In this document: positions 1 to 8,732 of the stretch, piece after piece
Position numbering within the stretch: the first letter of the stretch is position 1
Layout: each line of letters begins with the position of its first letter
Assembly (NCBI RefSeq): GCF_022832385.1
Contig: NZ_JALHLE010000013.1
Coordinates: 1-64,000, forward strand
DNA from: Novosphingobium album (ex Hu et al. 2023)
Lineage (GTDB): Bacteria > Pseudomonadota > Alphaproteobacteria > Sphingomonadales > Sphingomonadaceae
Direction of reading: 5' to 3'
Length of the DNA: 64,000 nucleotides
Position numbers and translations under genes: made by a program
Notes under the pieces: generated by a model
Seen by the model: the letters and a program-made list of their open reading frames with translations, nothing else
The model's database searches: none
What the model was told of the DNA's origin: nothing

Positions 1-27
1 AGGGACCGGATATATCGCCTCGCTCAT
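1..27 (-). CDS. 5' end of a leftward gene, possibly acetyl-CoA synthetase (partial)
   Basis: The reverse strand reads ATG followed by eight more codons (MSEAIYPVP) before the window ends. A strong purine-rich ribosome binding site (GGAGAGGAGAAAGAGGA) lies directly upstream of the ATG. The opening resembles the N-terminus of sphingomonad acetate-CoA ligases, and the rightward neighbours (symporter, propionyl-CoA synthetase) fit short-chain carboxylate use. Nine residues are too few to prove identity, so the start is well supported and the product is a guess. Confidence 0.45.
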
Positions 28-237
28 TCCTCTTTCTCCTCTCCGATGGATACAGCCGGTGTCTCCAGCTTTGCAGGCACCAATAACACAAGCCTGACCG
101 CGCCGCGGCATTAGACATTGGTCGTAGTCACCCCACCATGGTCCGGATGGGCGAAACTCTCCCCCGGCGCCAATGATATCCAATCCTTGGAATGCCCCAG
201 CACACTAGGTGGCAGCCGGATATGGGAAGGAGAGGAT
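28..237. promoter_or_regulatory. Divergent intergenic region before the porin gene
   Basis: These 210 bp separate the leftward partial gene from the rightward porin gene and must hold both promoters. I see no convincing -35/-10 pair and no long inverted repeat. The rightward reading frame stays open from 118, but the strong GGAAGGAGAGG site and the signal peptide place the porin start at 238. Confidence 0.4.
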
Positions 238-1644
238 ATGATGCCGTCCAACAGGCCCCTGACCTGCGCATTATTGGCCGCAAGCAGCCTGATCGCGCCG
301 CAAGCCGCCCTGGCAGCAACCAGCCGCGAAGCACAGCTTGAAGCGCGGCTCGAAAAGCTCGAGGCCGAAATGCAGCAGATGCGCGCAGATCTTGCCGCTG
401 CCCGCCAGGAGCAGGCTGCCAGCGCGGAACAAGCGCAGATCGCTATCGCTGCTGCCAGTGCCAAAAGCGAGGAAGCGGCGGCGAAGGTCGCCGCCGTCGA
501 GAGCAAGCCGCAGCCCGACGGTTTCAAGTCCGGCAACACAACCGTCAAACTCGGCGGCTATATCAAGATGGTCGCATCCGCGAGCCGCTTCAGCGATGGC
601 GAAGTGGCGACTAATTCGCTCGGCCGGGATTTCTACCTGCCGCAGGCGATCCCTACCGGTGGCGGCACAGCCCAGAAGGTTGAGGACTTCACCGCCAAGC
701 AATCGCGCTTCTGGCTCAATCTCGACACGGCCGTCGCAGGCCACAGCGTGAAGGGTTACGTCGAGGTCGACTTCCAGACCTCGCCCGGCACGCAGGGCTC
801 GCAACGCACCACCAATGGCTACAATCTGGCCTTGCGCCGCGCCTGGATGCAGGTCGGCCGTGTAACAATTGGCCAGGACTGGTCGACCTTCCAGTATACC
901 GGCGCGCTGCCCGAGAGCACCGACTTCGTCGGCACGACCGAAGGCACCGTCTTCGTGCGTCAGCCCGTGATCCGCTACAGTGCCCCACTCAGCCGGAACC
1001 TGGCGCTGCACGCGTCGATCGAAGAACCGGAATCGGGCACGGCCACGCTCGGTTCTCCCGCACTCACCGAAAACGGCGACGACCGCGTGCCCGACATCGC
1101 CGCCCGCCTCGCCTATGCGGGCAAGGCCGGAGAAGGATCGCTCGCGCTGCTGGCGCGTCAGGTCCGCGTCGATGCCGCAGGCGTGGGAGACAGCACGTTT
1201 GGCTGGGGTGTCAGCGCGGCAGGCAAGATCTGGCTCAATGACAAGAAGACCAGCGATGTGCGCGCCATGGTCACGTACGGCCACAACGCCAGCCGCTACA
1301 TCGGCCTCAATTTCGCGCCCGACGCGGTCTATGATCCGGTCGCCAACAAGCTGGAGAACGTGAACGTGATCGCGGCGCTTGCCGCGGCACGGATCGCCAT
1401 CGCCCCGCAGTGGCGCGTGAACGTGATGGGCAGCTACCAGCGCGTAGACTATGCCGACAGCCTTACTGCAGCCGCCATCGCCGCTTACAACAAGCAGGCC
1501 TGGAGCGCGGCCGCCAACGTGTTCTACTCGCCGGTCAAGAACATCGACCTCGGTCTCGAATACCGTCACGGCGAGCGGGAACTGGTCAGCGGCGCCGATG
1601 GCGCTCTCGACCGCATCGAATTCGCCGCGAAGTACAGCTTCTGA
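238..1644 (+). CDS. DcaP-like outer-membrane porin
   Basis: A 468-residue outer-membrane protein beginning at the ATG-ATG pair behind GGAAGGAGAGG. Residues 1-27 form a signal peptide ending in an ALA-type cleavage site. Residues about 30-85 are an Ala/Glu/Gln-rich coiled coil, and the remainder (from the VKLGGYIK strand) is an amphipathic beta barrel ending in Phe, as outer-membrane proteins do. The coiled coil plus barrel layout matches the DcaP family, trimeric channels for dicarboxylates and other small acids. It is followed 56 bp later by an MHS symporter gene, so it probably supplies the outer-membrane step of organic-acid uptake. The substrate is inferred. Confidence 0.85.
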   Translation: MMPSNRPLTCALLAASSLIAPQAALAATSREAQLEARLEKLEAEMQQMRADLAAARQEQAASAEQAQIAIAAASAKSEEAAAKVAAVESKPQPDGFKSGNTTVKLGGYIKMVASASRFSDGEVATNSLGRDFYLPQAIPTGGGTAQKVEDFTAKQSRFWLNLDTAVAGHSVKGYVEVDFQTSPGTQGSQRTTNGYNLALRRAWMQVGRVTIGQDWSTFQYTGALPESTDFVGTTEGTVFVRQPVIRYSAPLSRNLALHASIEEPESGTATLGSPALTENGDDRVPDIAARLAYAGKAGEGSLALLARQVRVDAAGVGDSTFGWGVSAAGKIWLNDKKTSDVRAMVTYGHNASRYIGLNFAPDAVYDPVANKLENVNVIAALAAARIAIAPQWRVNVMGSYQRVDYADSLTAAAIAAYNKQAWSAAANVFYSPVKNIDLGLEYRHGERELVSGADGALDRIEFAAKYSF

Positions 1645-1700
1645 CGATGACAAACCCGGTCCTGCAACGACGGCACCGGCCCCACTTGGGAGAGTGAGCA

Positions 1701-3368
1701 ATGGCTACGACTTATGACGCCATGCCGAAGCACCATCAGGCGACGCACGACGAAAAGCTCGTCATCACCGCGTCGTCGCTCGGCACCGTATTCGAATGGT
1801 ACGACTTCTACCTCTACGGCCTGCTGGCCACCTTCATCTCGAAGGTCTTCTTTGCAGGCGTGAACGAGACCACCGGGTTCATCCTCGCGCTCGGCGCCTT
1901 CGCCGCCGGCTTCGCGGTGCGGCCCTTCGGCGCACTTGTGTTCGGCCGGGTTGGCGATCTCGTCGGTCGCAAGTATACCTTCCTCGTCACCATGGGCCTG
2001 ATGGGTTTTTCGACCTTCGCGGTCGGCCTGCTGCCCGGTTACGATACCATCGGCATTGCATCCCCCATCATCCTCGTCGCGCTCCGCATCGTGCAGGGCC
2101 TGGCGCTGGGCGGTGAGTACGGCGGCGCGGCGACCTACGTTGCCGAACACGCGCCCAACAACAAGCGCGGCCTTTACACCAGCTTCATCCAGATCACCGC
2201 GACCTTCGGCCTCTTCGCCGCGCTGCTGATCGTGCTGGGCGTGCGCTCCGGCATGGGCGAGGACACTTTCGCCGGCTGGGGCTGGCGCGTGCCGTTCCTG
2301 CTTTCTGCCGTCCTGCTGGGCGTCTCGATGTGGATTCGCATGCAGCTCAACGAGAGCCCGGTCTACCAGAAGATGAAGGACGAAGGCACGACCTCCAAGT
2401 CGCCGATCAAGGATTCCTTCGGCAAGTGGGGCAACCTCAAGTTCGTGCTGATCGCCCTGTTCGGCGCCGTCGCGGGGCAGGCCGTGGTCTGGTACACAGG
2501 CCAGTTCTACGCGATGTTCTACCTTGAAAAGATCCTCAAGGTGGACGGCGCGACGACGAACTACCTGATCGCCATCGCGCTTGCGCTGGGCACGCCGTTC
2601 TTCGTGTTCTTCGGCTGGCTCTCCGACAAGATCGGCCGCAAGTACCTGATCCTCGGCGGCTGCGCTCTGGCGGCCGTCACCTACTTCCCCGCCTTCCACG
2701 CCCTGTCCGATGCCGCCAACCCGGCACTCGCACATGCGTCGAAGAGTGCGCCGGTGGTAGTGACCGCCAACGACGCGGAATGCTCGTTCCAGTTCGACCC
2801 GATCGGCAAGAACAAGTTCGACTCGTCGAGCTGCGACATCGCCAAGGCATTCCTGGCCAAGAACGGCATCAACTATACCAACACCGCAGCCCCTGCCGGC
2901 ACGGTCGCCACGGTCGCCATCGGCGGAAAGACGCTGACCGCGCCTAACCCCGCCGAAGTTACCGGCGCGGATCGCGCCACCGCGATCACCGCCTATCAGG
3001 ACAGCATCAAGGCCGCCCTGACCGAAGCAGGCTACCCGGCCAAGGCCAACCCTGACGAGATGGACTCGGTCACGGTCGTCGCGATCCTGTTCTACCTCGT
3101 GATCCTCGTCACCATGGTCTACGGCCCGATCGCCGCCATGCTGGTGGAACTGTTCCCGACCAACATCCGCTACACCTCGATGTCGCTGCCCTATCACCTG
3201 GGTAACGGCTGGTTCGGCGGCTTCCTGCCCACCACGGCCTTCGCGATGGTCGCCGCCACCGGCGATATCTACTACGGCCTCTGGTACCCGGTCGTCGTCG
3301 CGGTTGCCACGGTGGTCATCGGCCTCATCTTCCTCCCCGAGACATTCAGGAGAAACATCGACGCCTGA
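1701..3368 (+). CDS. MHS-family (MFS) metabolite:H+ symporter with a large periplasmic insert
   Basis: A 555-residue inner-membrane transporter of the metabolite:H+ symporter branch of the major facilitator superfamily (ProP, KgtP, ShiA relatives). The family signatures are visible: FEWYDFYLYG near residue 32, the loop motif GRVGDLVGRKYTF near 82-94, RIVQGLALGGEYGG near 129-142, and a second SDKIGRKY near 308-315. It exceeds the usual 430-450 residues because of about 115 non-membrane residues (roughly 336-455) with two cysteines (361, 378) between two late helices. It sits between the porin and acyl-CoA ligase genes, which suggests acetate, propionate or another monocarboxylate as substrate. 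Confidence 0.88.
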   Translation: MATTYDAMPKHHQATHDEKLVITASSLGTVFEWYDFYLYGLLATFISKVFFAGVNETTGFILALGAFAAGFAVRPFGALVFGRVGDLVGRKYTFLVTMGLMGFSTFAVGLLPGYDTIGIASPIILVALRIVQGLALGGEYGGAATYVAEHAPNNKRGLYTSFIQITATFGLFAALLIVLGVRSGMGEDTFAGWGWRVPFLLSAVLLGVSMWIRMQLNESPVYQKMKDEGTTSKSPIKDSFGKWGNLKFVLIALFGAVAGQAVVWYTGQFYAMFYLEKILKVDGATTNYLIAIALALGTPFFVFFGWLSDKIGRKYLILGGCALAAVTYFPAFHALSDAANPALAHASKSAPVVVTANDAECSFQFDPIGKNKFDSSSCDIAKAFLAKNGINYTNTAAPAGTVATVAIGGKTLTAPNPAEVTGADRATAITAYQDSIKAALTEAGYPAKANPDEMDSVTVVAILFYLVILVTMVYGPIAAMLVELFPTNIRYTSMSLPYHLGNGWFGGFLPTTAFAMVAATGDIYYGLWYPVVVAVATVVIGLIFLPETFRRNIDA

Positions 3369-3452
3369 GTGTCTTCCGGCGCCGCGTCCTGACCTGGTTT
3401 GCTCCCGGTCAAGGCGCGGCGCACCTCTTTTGGTCCAGCAGACGGAGTCATC

Positions 3453-3962
3453 ATGACCAAGACATCGCAGCTCACCACCCGCACCGGCATCAGCCTGTCC
3501 GTTCGCCCTGCCTCTGAGGGCGACGAAACCATTTTGGGCGCCTTCTTCGATGCGGTCAGCGACGACGACCGACGCTTTCGCTTTCTCGCGGCCAGCGAAC
3601 ACGTCAGCCAGGAACAGCTCGCGCCGCTGCTCAAAGTGGATCACTTCCAGTCCGAGAGCTTCCTGGCGTTCGACGTCGACAGCGGCGAGCTGGTGGCGTC
3701 GGCCCTGCTCGCCTGCGATGCCGGTCTCGATACCGGGGAGATCGCCGTATCGATCCGGAGCGACTACAAGGGCAAGGGCGTCGGCTGGGCCCTGCTCGAT
3801 TTCCTCGCCGGCGAAGCCCGGGAACGCGGAGTGCGCCGCGTGATCTCCATCGAAAGCCGAGACAACCACGCCGCGATCGAACTGGAGCGCGAGAAGGGTT
3901 TTACCCCCGAACCATTCGACGACGACCAGACGCTCGTCGTCCTTTCGAAGAATCTGCGCTAA
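3453..3962 (+). CDS. GNAT-family N-acetyltransferase
   Basis: A 169-residue single-domain GNAT protein. The start is the ATG behind GGAG; upstream in-frame codons lack a ribosome site. The acetyl-CoA-binding core is visible as IAVSIRSDYKGKGVGWALL (about 100-118), the R/Q-x-x-G-x-G/A pyrophosphate loop, followed by RVISIESRDNHAAIELEREKGF-type helices up to the C-terminus. It starts 84 bp after the symporter gene and ends 25 bp before the propionyl-CoA synthetase gene. Because acyl-CoA synthetases are classic targets of GNAT lysine acetyltransferases, it may modify the enzyme encoded next door. That is inference; a small-molecule substrate is equally possible. Confidence 0.85.
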   Translation: MTKTSQLTTRTGISLSVRPASEGDETILGAFFDAVSDDDRRFRFLAASEHVSQEQLAPLLKVDHFQSESFLAFDVDSGELVASALLACDAGLDTGEIAVSIRSDYKGKGVGWALLDFLAGEARERGVRRVISIESRDNHAAIELEREKGFTPEPFDDDQTLVVLSKNLR

Positions 3963-3987
3963 GACAAGACGCATTACGGAGACCAGC

Positions 3988-5859
3988 ATGAGTGACGCCT
4001 ACAAAGCCGCCTGGCAAGCCAGCATCGACGACCCGCAGGGGTTCTGGCTCGAAGCTGCCAAGGCCGTGGACTGGGCTGAGGCACCCGCCTCTGGCTGGAG
4101 CGATACAGACGGGTGGTTCCCCGGCGGGCAGCTCAACACCTGCCACAACGCCGTGGACCGCCACGTCGCCGCGGGTCGCGGCGATGCGGCCGCGCTGATC
4201 TATGACAGCCCGGTCACCGGCACGATCCAGACTTATACTTACGCTGAACTGCTGGACGAAGTTGGCCGCACGGCAGCCATGCTGGCCTCGGTCGGCGTGA
4301 CCAAGGGCGACCGTGTCGTCATCTACATGCCGATGATCCCGCCGACCGTCTTCGCGATGCTGGCCTGCGCGCGGCTCGGCGCCATCCATTCGGTGGTGTT
4401 CGGCGGCTTCGCTCCGCTCGAGCTTGCCAAGCGCATCGACGATGCCGCACCCAAGGTGCTGATCACCGCGTCCTGCGGCATCGAAGGCAAGCGCACCATC
4501 CCCTACAAGCCGATGGTCGACGAGGCCCTGAAGCTGGCGAAGCATACGGTCGATCACGTCGTCCTGTTCCAGCGCGAACAGGTCAAGGCGGACCTGACTG
4601 CTCCGCGCGACCTCGACTGGATGGCGCTGCGTGAAGAGACCGCACATAAGCCGGCTCCCGCCTGCGTGCCGGTGGCGTCGAACGATCCGCTCTACATCCT
4701 CTACACCTCGGGCACGACCGGCACCCCCAAGGGCGTCGTGCGCGACAATGGCGGCCATGCCACTGCCCTCACCTGGTCGATGGCCAACATCTACGGCATC
4801 GGCGCCGGAGACGTGTTCTGGGCAGCTTCGGACGTAGGCTGGGTCGTGGGGCACAGCTACATCGTCTACGCCCCGCTGCTGGTGGGCGCGACGACCGTGC
4901 TGTTCGAGGGCAAGCCGGTCGGCACGCCCGATCCCGGCACCTTCTGGCGCACGATCGACCGCCACGGGGTGAAGGCGTTCTTCACCGCACCCACTGCTAT
5001 CCGCGCAGTGCGCAAGGAAGATCCGGACGCCACGTTCCTGACCGAAATCGGCACCGGCCCGTGCCAGACGATCTTCCTCGCGGGCGAACGTGCCGATCCC
5101 GACACCATCGCCTGGCTTGAGGAAAAATCCGGTCTGCCGGTAATCGACCACTGGTGGCAGACCGAACTTGGCTGGCCCGCCATCGCCACTTGCGTCGCAC
5201 TGGGCGACTTGCGGCGCAAGCGCGGCAGTGCGGGCTTCCCGGTTCCCGGCTATGCCTTCGCCATCCTCGGCGATGACGGCAAGCCGGTGCCCGATGGCGA
5301 GAGCGGCTCGGTCGCCATCAAGGCGCCGTTGCCGCCGGGCGCGTTCCGCACATTGTGGAACAACCCCCAAGGCTACGCCAAGAACTTCGAGGGCTTCCCC
5401 GGCTACTACGAGACCGGCGATGCCGGGCATTTCGATGCCGACGGCTTCCTCAACATCATGGGCCGCACCGACGACATCATCAATGTCGCCGGACACCGCC
5501 TCTCGACTGGCCAGATGGAGCAGATCGTCGCGCAGGAAGACGGCGTTGCAGAATGCGCCGTGATTGGTGCGGACGATGCCATCAAGGGCATGATCCCGGT
5601 CGCCTTCGTGGTTGCCCGTGCAGGCGCGGAAGCGGACGAGGCCCTCGTGAAGCGCGTCGTAACAGCCGTGCGTGAGGAACTCGGTCCGGTCGCCGCGCTC
5701 AAGACGGTCTATGCCGTGCCGCAACTGCCCAAGACCCGGTCGGGAAAGATCCTGCGCAATCTGCTGCGCAAGATCGTGAACGGCGACAAGTACGATACAC
5801 CGGCAACGATCGAAGACCCATCGGTGCCCGCGACGTTGCACAGTATCGTTCACGGCTGA
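3988..5859 (+). CDS. prpE: Propionyl-CoA synthetase (propionate-CoA ligase), AMP-forming
   Basis: A 623-residue ANL-superfamily ligase that converts propionate (or acetate) with ATP and CoA to the acyl-CoA and AMP. The A3 nucleotide loop TSGTTGTPKGVVRDNGG is in the form typical of PrpE/ACSS3 rather than Acs. HWWQTELGWP (A5), YYETGDAGHFD (A7), GRTDDIINVAGHRL (A8) and PKTRSGKILR (A10) all follow. The A10 lysine, needed for adenylation and the usual target of regulatory acylation, is K587. Length fits the family. It is the last gene of the porin-symporter-GNAT set and probably shares its promoter. Confidence 0.92.
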   Translation: MSDAYKAAWQASIDDPQGFWLEAAKAVDWAEAPASGWSDTDGWFPGGQLNTCHNAVDRHVAAGRGDAAALIYDSPVTGTIQTYTYAELLDEVGRTAAMLASVGVTKGDRVVIYMPMIPPTVFAMLACARLGAIHSVVFGGFAPLELAKRIDDAAPKVLITASCGIEGKRTIPYKPMVDEALKLAKHTVDHVVLFQREQVKADLTAPRDLDWMALREETAHKPAPACVPVASNDPLYILYTSGTTGTPKGVVRDNGGHATALTWSMANIYGIGAGDVFWAASDVGWVVGHSYIVYAPLLVGATTVLFEGKPVGTPDPGTFWRTIDRHGVKAFFTAPTAIRAVRKEDPDATFLTEIGTGPCQTIFLAGERADPDTIAWLEEKSGLPVIDHWWQTELGWPAIATCVALGDLRRKRGSAGFPVPGYAFAILGDDGKPVPDGESGSVAIKAPLPPGAFRTLWNNPQGYAKNFEGFPGYYETGDAGHFDADGFLNIMGRTDDIINVAGHRLSTGQMEQIVAQEDGVAECAVIGADDAIKGMIPVAFVVARAGAEADEALVKRVVTAVREELGPVAALKTVYAVPQLPKTRSGKILRNLLRKIVNGDKYDTPATIEDPSVPATLHSIVHG

Positions 5860-5909
5860 CATTCGGGGGCCCGACTCAATGAAGTGCCAGGCTCCCTGAC
5901 GTTACAACC

Positions 5910-7562
5910 TTACGCCAGATCCAGCGCCCCGGTCAGATCGCCGGGCGCCACACCGCCTGCCGCCACCATCGCCTGTTCGCGCATGGCGAGGCCCGGCAGC
6001 TTTTCCAGACCGAAGCGGCGCGTGATGAAGCGGGCGATCGAACCCGTGTCGTAGATCGTGTGGTCGATACTGCCCTTCCGCACGTGCGGTGAAACGACCA
6101 TCGCGGGAATGCGCGTGCCCGGCCCCCAGCGGTCACCCTTGGGCGGCGCTACATGGTCCCACCACCCGCCGTTCTCGTCAAAGGTAATGACCACCAGCAT
6201 CCGCTCCCATTGCGGGCTCACCCGCAGGGCATCGACCACCGCCGAAATGTGCCGATCGCCCGCATCGACGTCCGAATAGCCCGCGTGCATGTTGAGATCG
6301 CCCTGCGGCTTGTAGAACGTGACAGGCGGCAGCTTGCCCGCCTCGGCATCGGCCAGAAAATGGTTGGTCCGCCCCGTGCTGCCCTCACCCGCATCGCGCA
6401 AGTGCGCGGCCCGGTCCGCCGTGCCAGGTGCGAAGCGATTGAAATAGTTGAACGGCTGGTGATGCGGCTGGAAGTTGGGACGCGACGGATAGGAACCGTC
6501 GTTCGCATGCCCATCCAGCGCGGCCTTCCAGCCGCCTGCGTACCAGGCCCAATTGATGCCCTTGGCCGAAAGCACATCGCCAAGCGTCTTGTGCTGCTGC
6601 GGCACCAGCGTGTGCCCGCTCGACCAATCGGAATAACCCGGCCGCGCCGGGTCAAGCTGATAGGTCGGCGCATAGGGCGGCAGCATGGTGTTGACCGCCC
6701 AGAAATCGGGTGTGAGCGAGCTGGGCACGAACCGGGCCGGACCGTCCATGGCGCTGGCCGGGGTCTTGGGATCGAGCTTCAGGCGGATGCCCCTTGGATC
6801 GCTTCCTTCGAGTTGTGCGATGCGATTGGCGGCCGGGCTCTTGTCCGCACCGGGATAGACCGGCGGCTGCGCGGCAATCAGGTACTGGTGATTGAGGAAC
6901 GAGCCGCCAAACGCGCCCATGAAAAAGTTGTCGCACAAGGTGAACTCGCGCGCGATCTGCCACAGGCGCAGCTGCGACCGGTTGTCGCCGTAGTACCCCA
7001 TGACCAGCCCGCCGCTGTCGCCCCAGGCGGCGAAACCGTCATTCCGCCCGCCGTTGATCTGCAGCTGGTTGTGGTAGAACGCATGGATCAGGTCGCGCGT
7101 GACCAGCCCATGCGGCAGCGGATCGCCTGCCGGTGTCTTCAACGCGAAAGGCGCGTTGGGCATCAGCGGCAGGTCGTCCGGTCCGATCTGGTATTCCGCG
7201 TGTTCGACCACCTGCTTGTCGGGGACCAGCCCCTCCCAGATCTTCGGCAGCTTCTCCAGCGGGGTACCGTCACGATCGCGCTGGATGAATCGCTCGGGCG
7301 GCACCTTGGAAAGCGGCTGTTCCAGCCCCGGAAAGTCCGCAAAGAGATTGTTGAAGCTGCGGTTCTCGGCGTAGATTACCACCACTGTGTCGATCGCGTC
7401 GCGCAGCCGGGCATCACTGACCGCGGGTGCATGGGCAGGTTTGGACGAACGCGCCTCTGCCTCGGTCGCAGCACCACCCGTAACGGCAGCGGCGCCCAGA
7501 GCAGCCGCCAGACCGCCCAGAAACTCACGGCGGTCGGGATGGAGGGAATCGGGATCGGACAT
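5910..7562 (-). CDS. Exported phosphoesterase, phospholipase C / acid phosphatase (AcpA) family
   Basis: A 550-residue PF04185-family phosphoesterase. The start chosen is the ATG behind AAAGGAG; an in-frame extension to 7628 has no ribosome site. The N-terminus carries a Tat-like signal (DRREFLGGLAAALGAAAV), so the enzyme probably folds in the cytoplasm and is exported. The family hallmark ENRSFNNLF (about residue 70) supplies metal and catalytic residues, and the C-terminal half has VVITFDENGGWWDHVAPP and the VVSPHVRKG segment. It hydrolyses phosphate esters; whether phospholipid or soluble substrate cannot be told. It is convergent with prpE and stands alone. Confidence 0.85.
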   Translation of the reverse strand: MSDPDSLHPDRREFLGGLAAALGAAAVTGGAATEAEARSSKPAHAPAVSDARLRDAIDTVVVIYAENRSFNNLFADFPGLEQPLSKVPPERFIQRDRDGTPLEKLPKIWEGLVPDKQVVEHAEYQIGPDDLPLMPNAPFALKTPAGDPLPHGLVTRDLIHAFYHNQLQINGGRNDGFAAWGDSGGLVMGYYGDNRSQLRLWQIAREFTLCDNFFMGAFGGSFLNHQYLIAAQPPVYPGADKSPAANRIAQLEGSDPRGIRLKLDPKTPASAMDGPARFVPSSLTPDFWAVNTMLPPYAPTYQLDPARPGYSDWSSGHTLVPQQHKTLGDVLSAKGINWAWYAGGWKAALDGHANDGSYPSRPNFQPHHQPFNYFNRFAPGTADRAAHLRDAGEGSTGRTNHFLADAEAGKLPPVTFYKPQGDLNMHAGYSDVDAGDRHISAVVDALRVSPQWERMLVVITFDENGGWWDHVAPPKGDRWGPGTRIPAMVVSPHVRKGSIDHTIYDTGSIARFITRRFGLEKLPGLAMREQAMVAAGGVAPGDLTGALDLA

Positions 7563-7686
7563 CGGGGGGACTCCTTTGGGGGGAAAGGCAGTGCGCGATG
7601 CTTGTGACGCCTGAATGACCCGCGTCAATCCCCAAAGAAGCGTATTTCCATGGTCTCAGAGATACTTGGAAGACAATCCGCCCAGC

Positions 7687-8556
7687 TCAAAGCGCCCCTT
7701 CGGCCAGTGCCAGCGCGCCCAGCAGGCCGGAGCGTTCCCCCAGTCCCGGGCGCACGATCACTTCGGACGGCTTCCCCCGGAAATAGCCGCCACCGAGCTT
7801 TTCCGCCTCGAGCTGCACCTGTTCGAACAGCCCGGGCGTATTCATCACGCCGCCGCCAAAGATGATGCGTCCCGGTTCCAGCATCGCCTGCACCGTCACG
7901 ACCGCTTGCGCGAGATACCACGCCACGATCCCTTGACCGGGATGTCCCGCAGGCAATTCCGAAAGCGACCGTCCATAGCGCGCGAGGACCGCCGGCCCCG
8001 ACGCCATGCCTTCGAGGCAATCGCCATGGAAAGGGCACACTCCTGCGAAGTCAGCATCCTCCGGATGGCGGGGCGTGCGGATATGCCCCATCTCCGGATG
8101 CGAGAGGCCGCGCAGCGTCTGCCCCTCGATCACCGCGCCCCCGCCTATGCCGGTGCCTACTGTCAGATAGACAACGCAGCGCTGCCCCTGTCCCGCACCC
8201 CATCGGCTTTCGGCCAATGCCGCCGCGTTCACATCGGTGTCGACACCAACCGGGCACGCGAACGCCTGCGATAATGGCCCGGCGAGATTCGTGCCACTCC
8301 AGCCCGGCTTGGGGGTTTTCAGAATATGACCCCATTCGGGCGATGCCGGGTCCAGTTCAATAGGCCCGAAGCTGGCAAGACCGATCGCGTCGAGCGCACC
8401 ATGCGCGGCAAACCATGCCAGCATGGCGGCGATCGTTTCCTCCGGCGCCTCCGTGGGAATGCGGGCCGATTTCACAACCGCGTCCGGGCCATGCGCGATC
8501 CCCAGCACGAACTTGGTGCCGCCAGCCTCGATCAATCCATACGTTGTCTGTTTCAT
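7687..8556 (-). CDS. ROK-family sugar kinase, probably fructokinase
   Basis: A 289-residue ROK kinase that phosphorylates a free hexose with ATP. GLIEAGGTKFVLG at the N-terminus is the phosphate-binding loop, DTDVNAAALAE (about 105-115) carries the catalytic Asp, and VYLTVGTGIGGGAV is the second ATP loop. The zinc site is intact as H, then CPFHGDC. Fructokinases of the ScrK/GmuE type have this size and layout, so fructose is the likely substrate; mannose or glucose is possible. The ribosome site is weak. The gene is divergent from the TonB receptor gene with 176 bp between them. Confidence 0.85.
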   Translation of the reverse strand: MKQTTYGLIEAGGTKFVLGIAHGPDAVVKSARIPTEAPEETIAAMLAWFAAHGALDAIGLASFGPIELDPASPEWGHILKTPKPGWSGTNLAGPLSQAFACPVGVDTDVNAAALAESRWGAGQGQRCVVYLTVGTGIGGGAVIEGQTLRGLSHPEMGHIRTPRHPEDADFAGVCPFHGDCLEGMASGPAVLARYGRSLSELPAGHPGQGIVAWYLAQAVVTVQAMLEPGRIIFGGGVMNTPGLFEQVQLEAEKLGGGYFRGKPSEVIVRPGLGERSGLLGALALAEGAL

Positions 8557-8732
8557 CGCCGCTCAAGACCTGCCTCGCCAGCACCATAGCGCCGTTCGCA
8601 TGAATCCCTAGGGTCAAGCGTGAGCCAGCATCCTTCGCCCCCACGCCTTTGTTGCAGTGCGACATTGAAACGTCACGCGAACACCCTATCGGAACCCGCG
8701 TCACAACTCTTCGATTCCAAAGGAAAACGGCT

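Noticed and set aside
1566..3989. An 807-codon leftward open frame antisense to the symporter and GNAT genes
   Set aside because: Its product is a low-complexity Arg/Gly/Asp/Glu-rich sequence with no family pattern or ribosome site, while the forward strand encodes clear MHS and GNAT motifs. High GC makes such shadows common.
3901..5862. A 653-codon leftward open frame antisense to prpE
   Set aside because: It mirrors an intact acyl-CoA synthetase gene and shows no recognisable domain.
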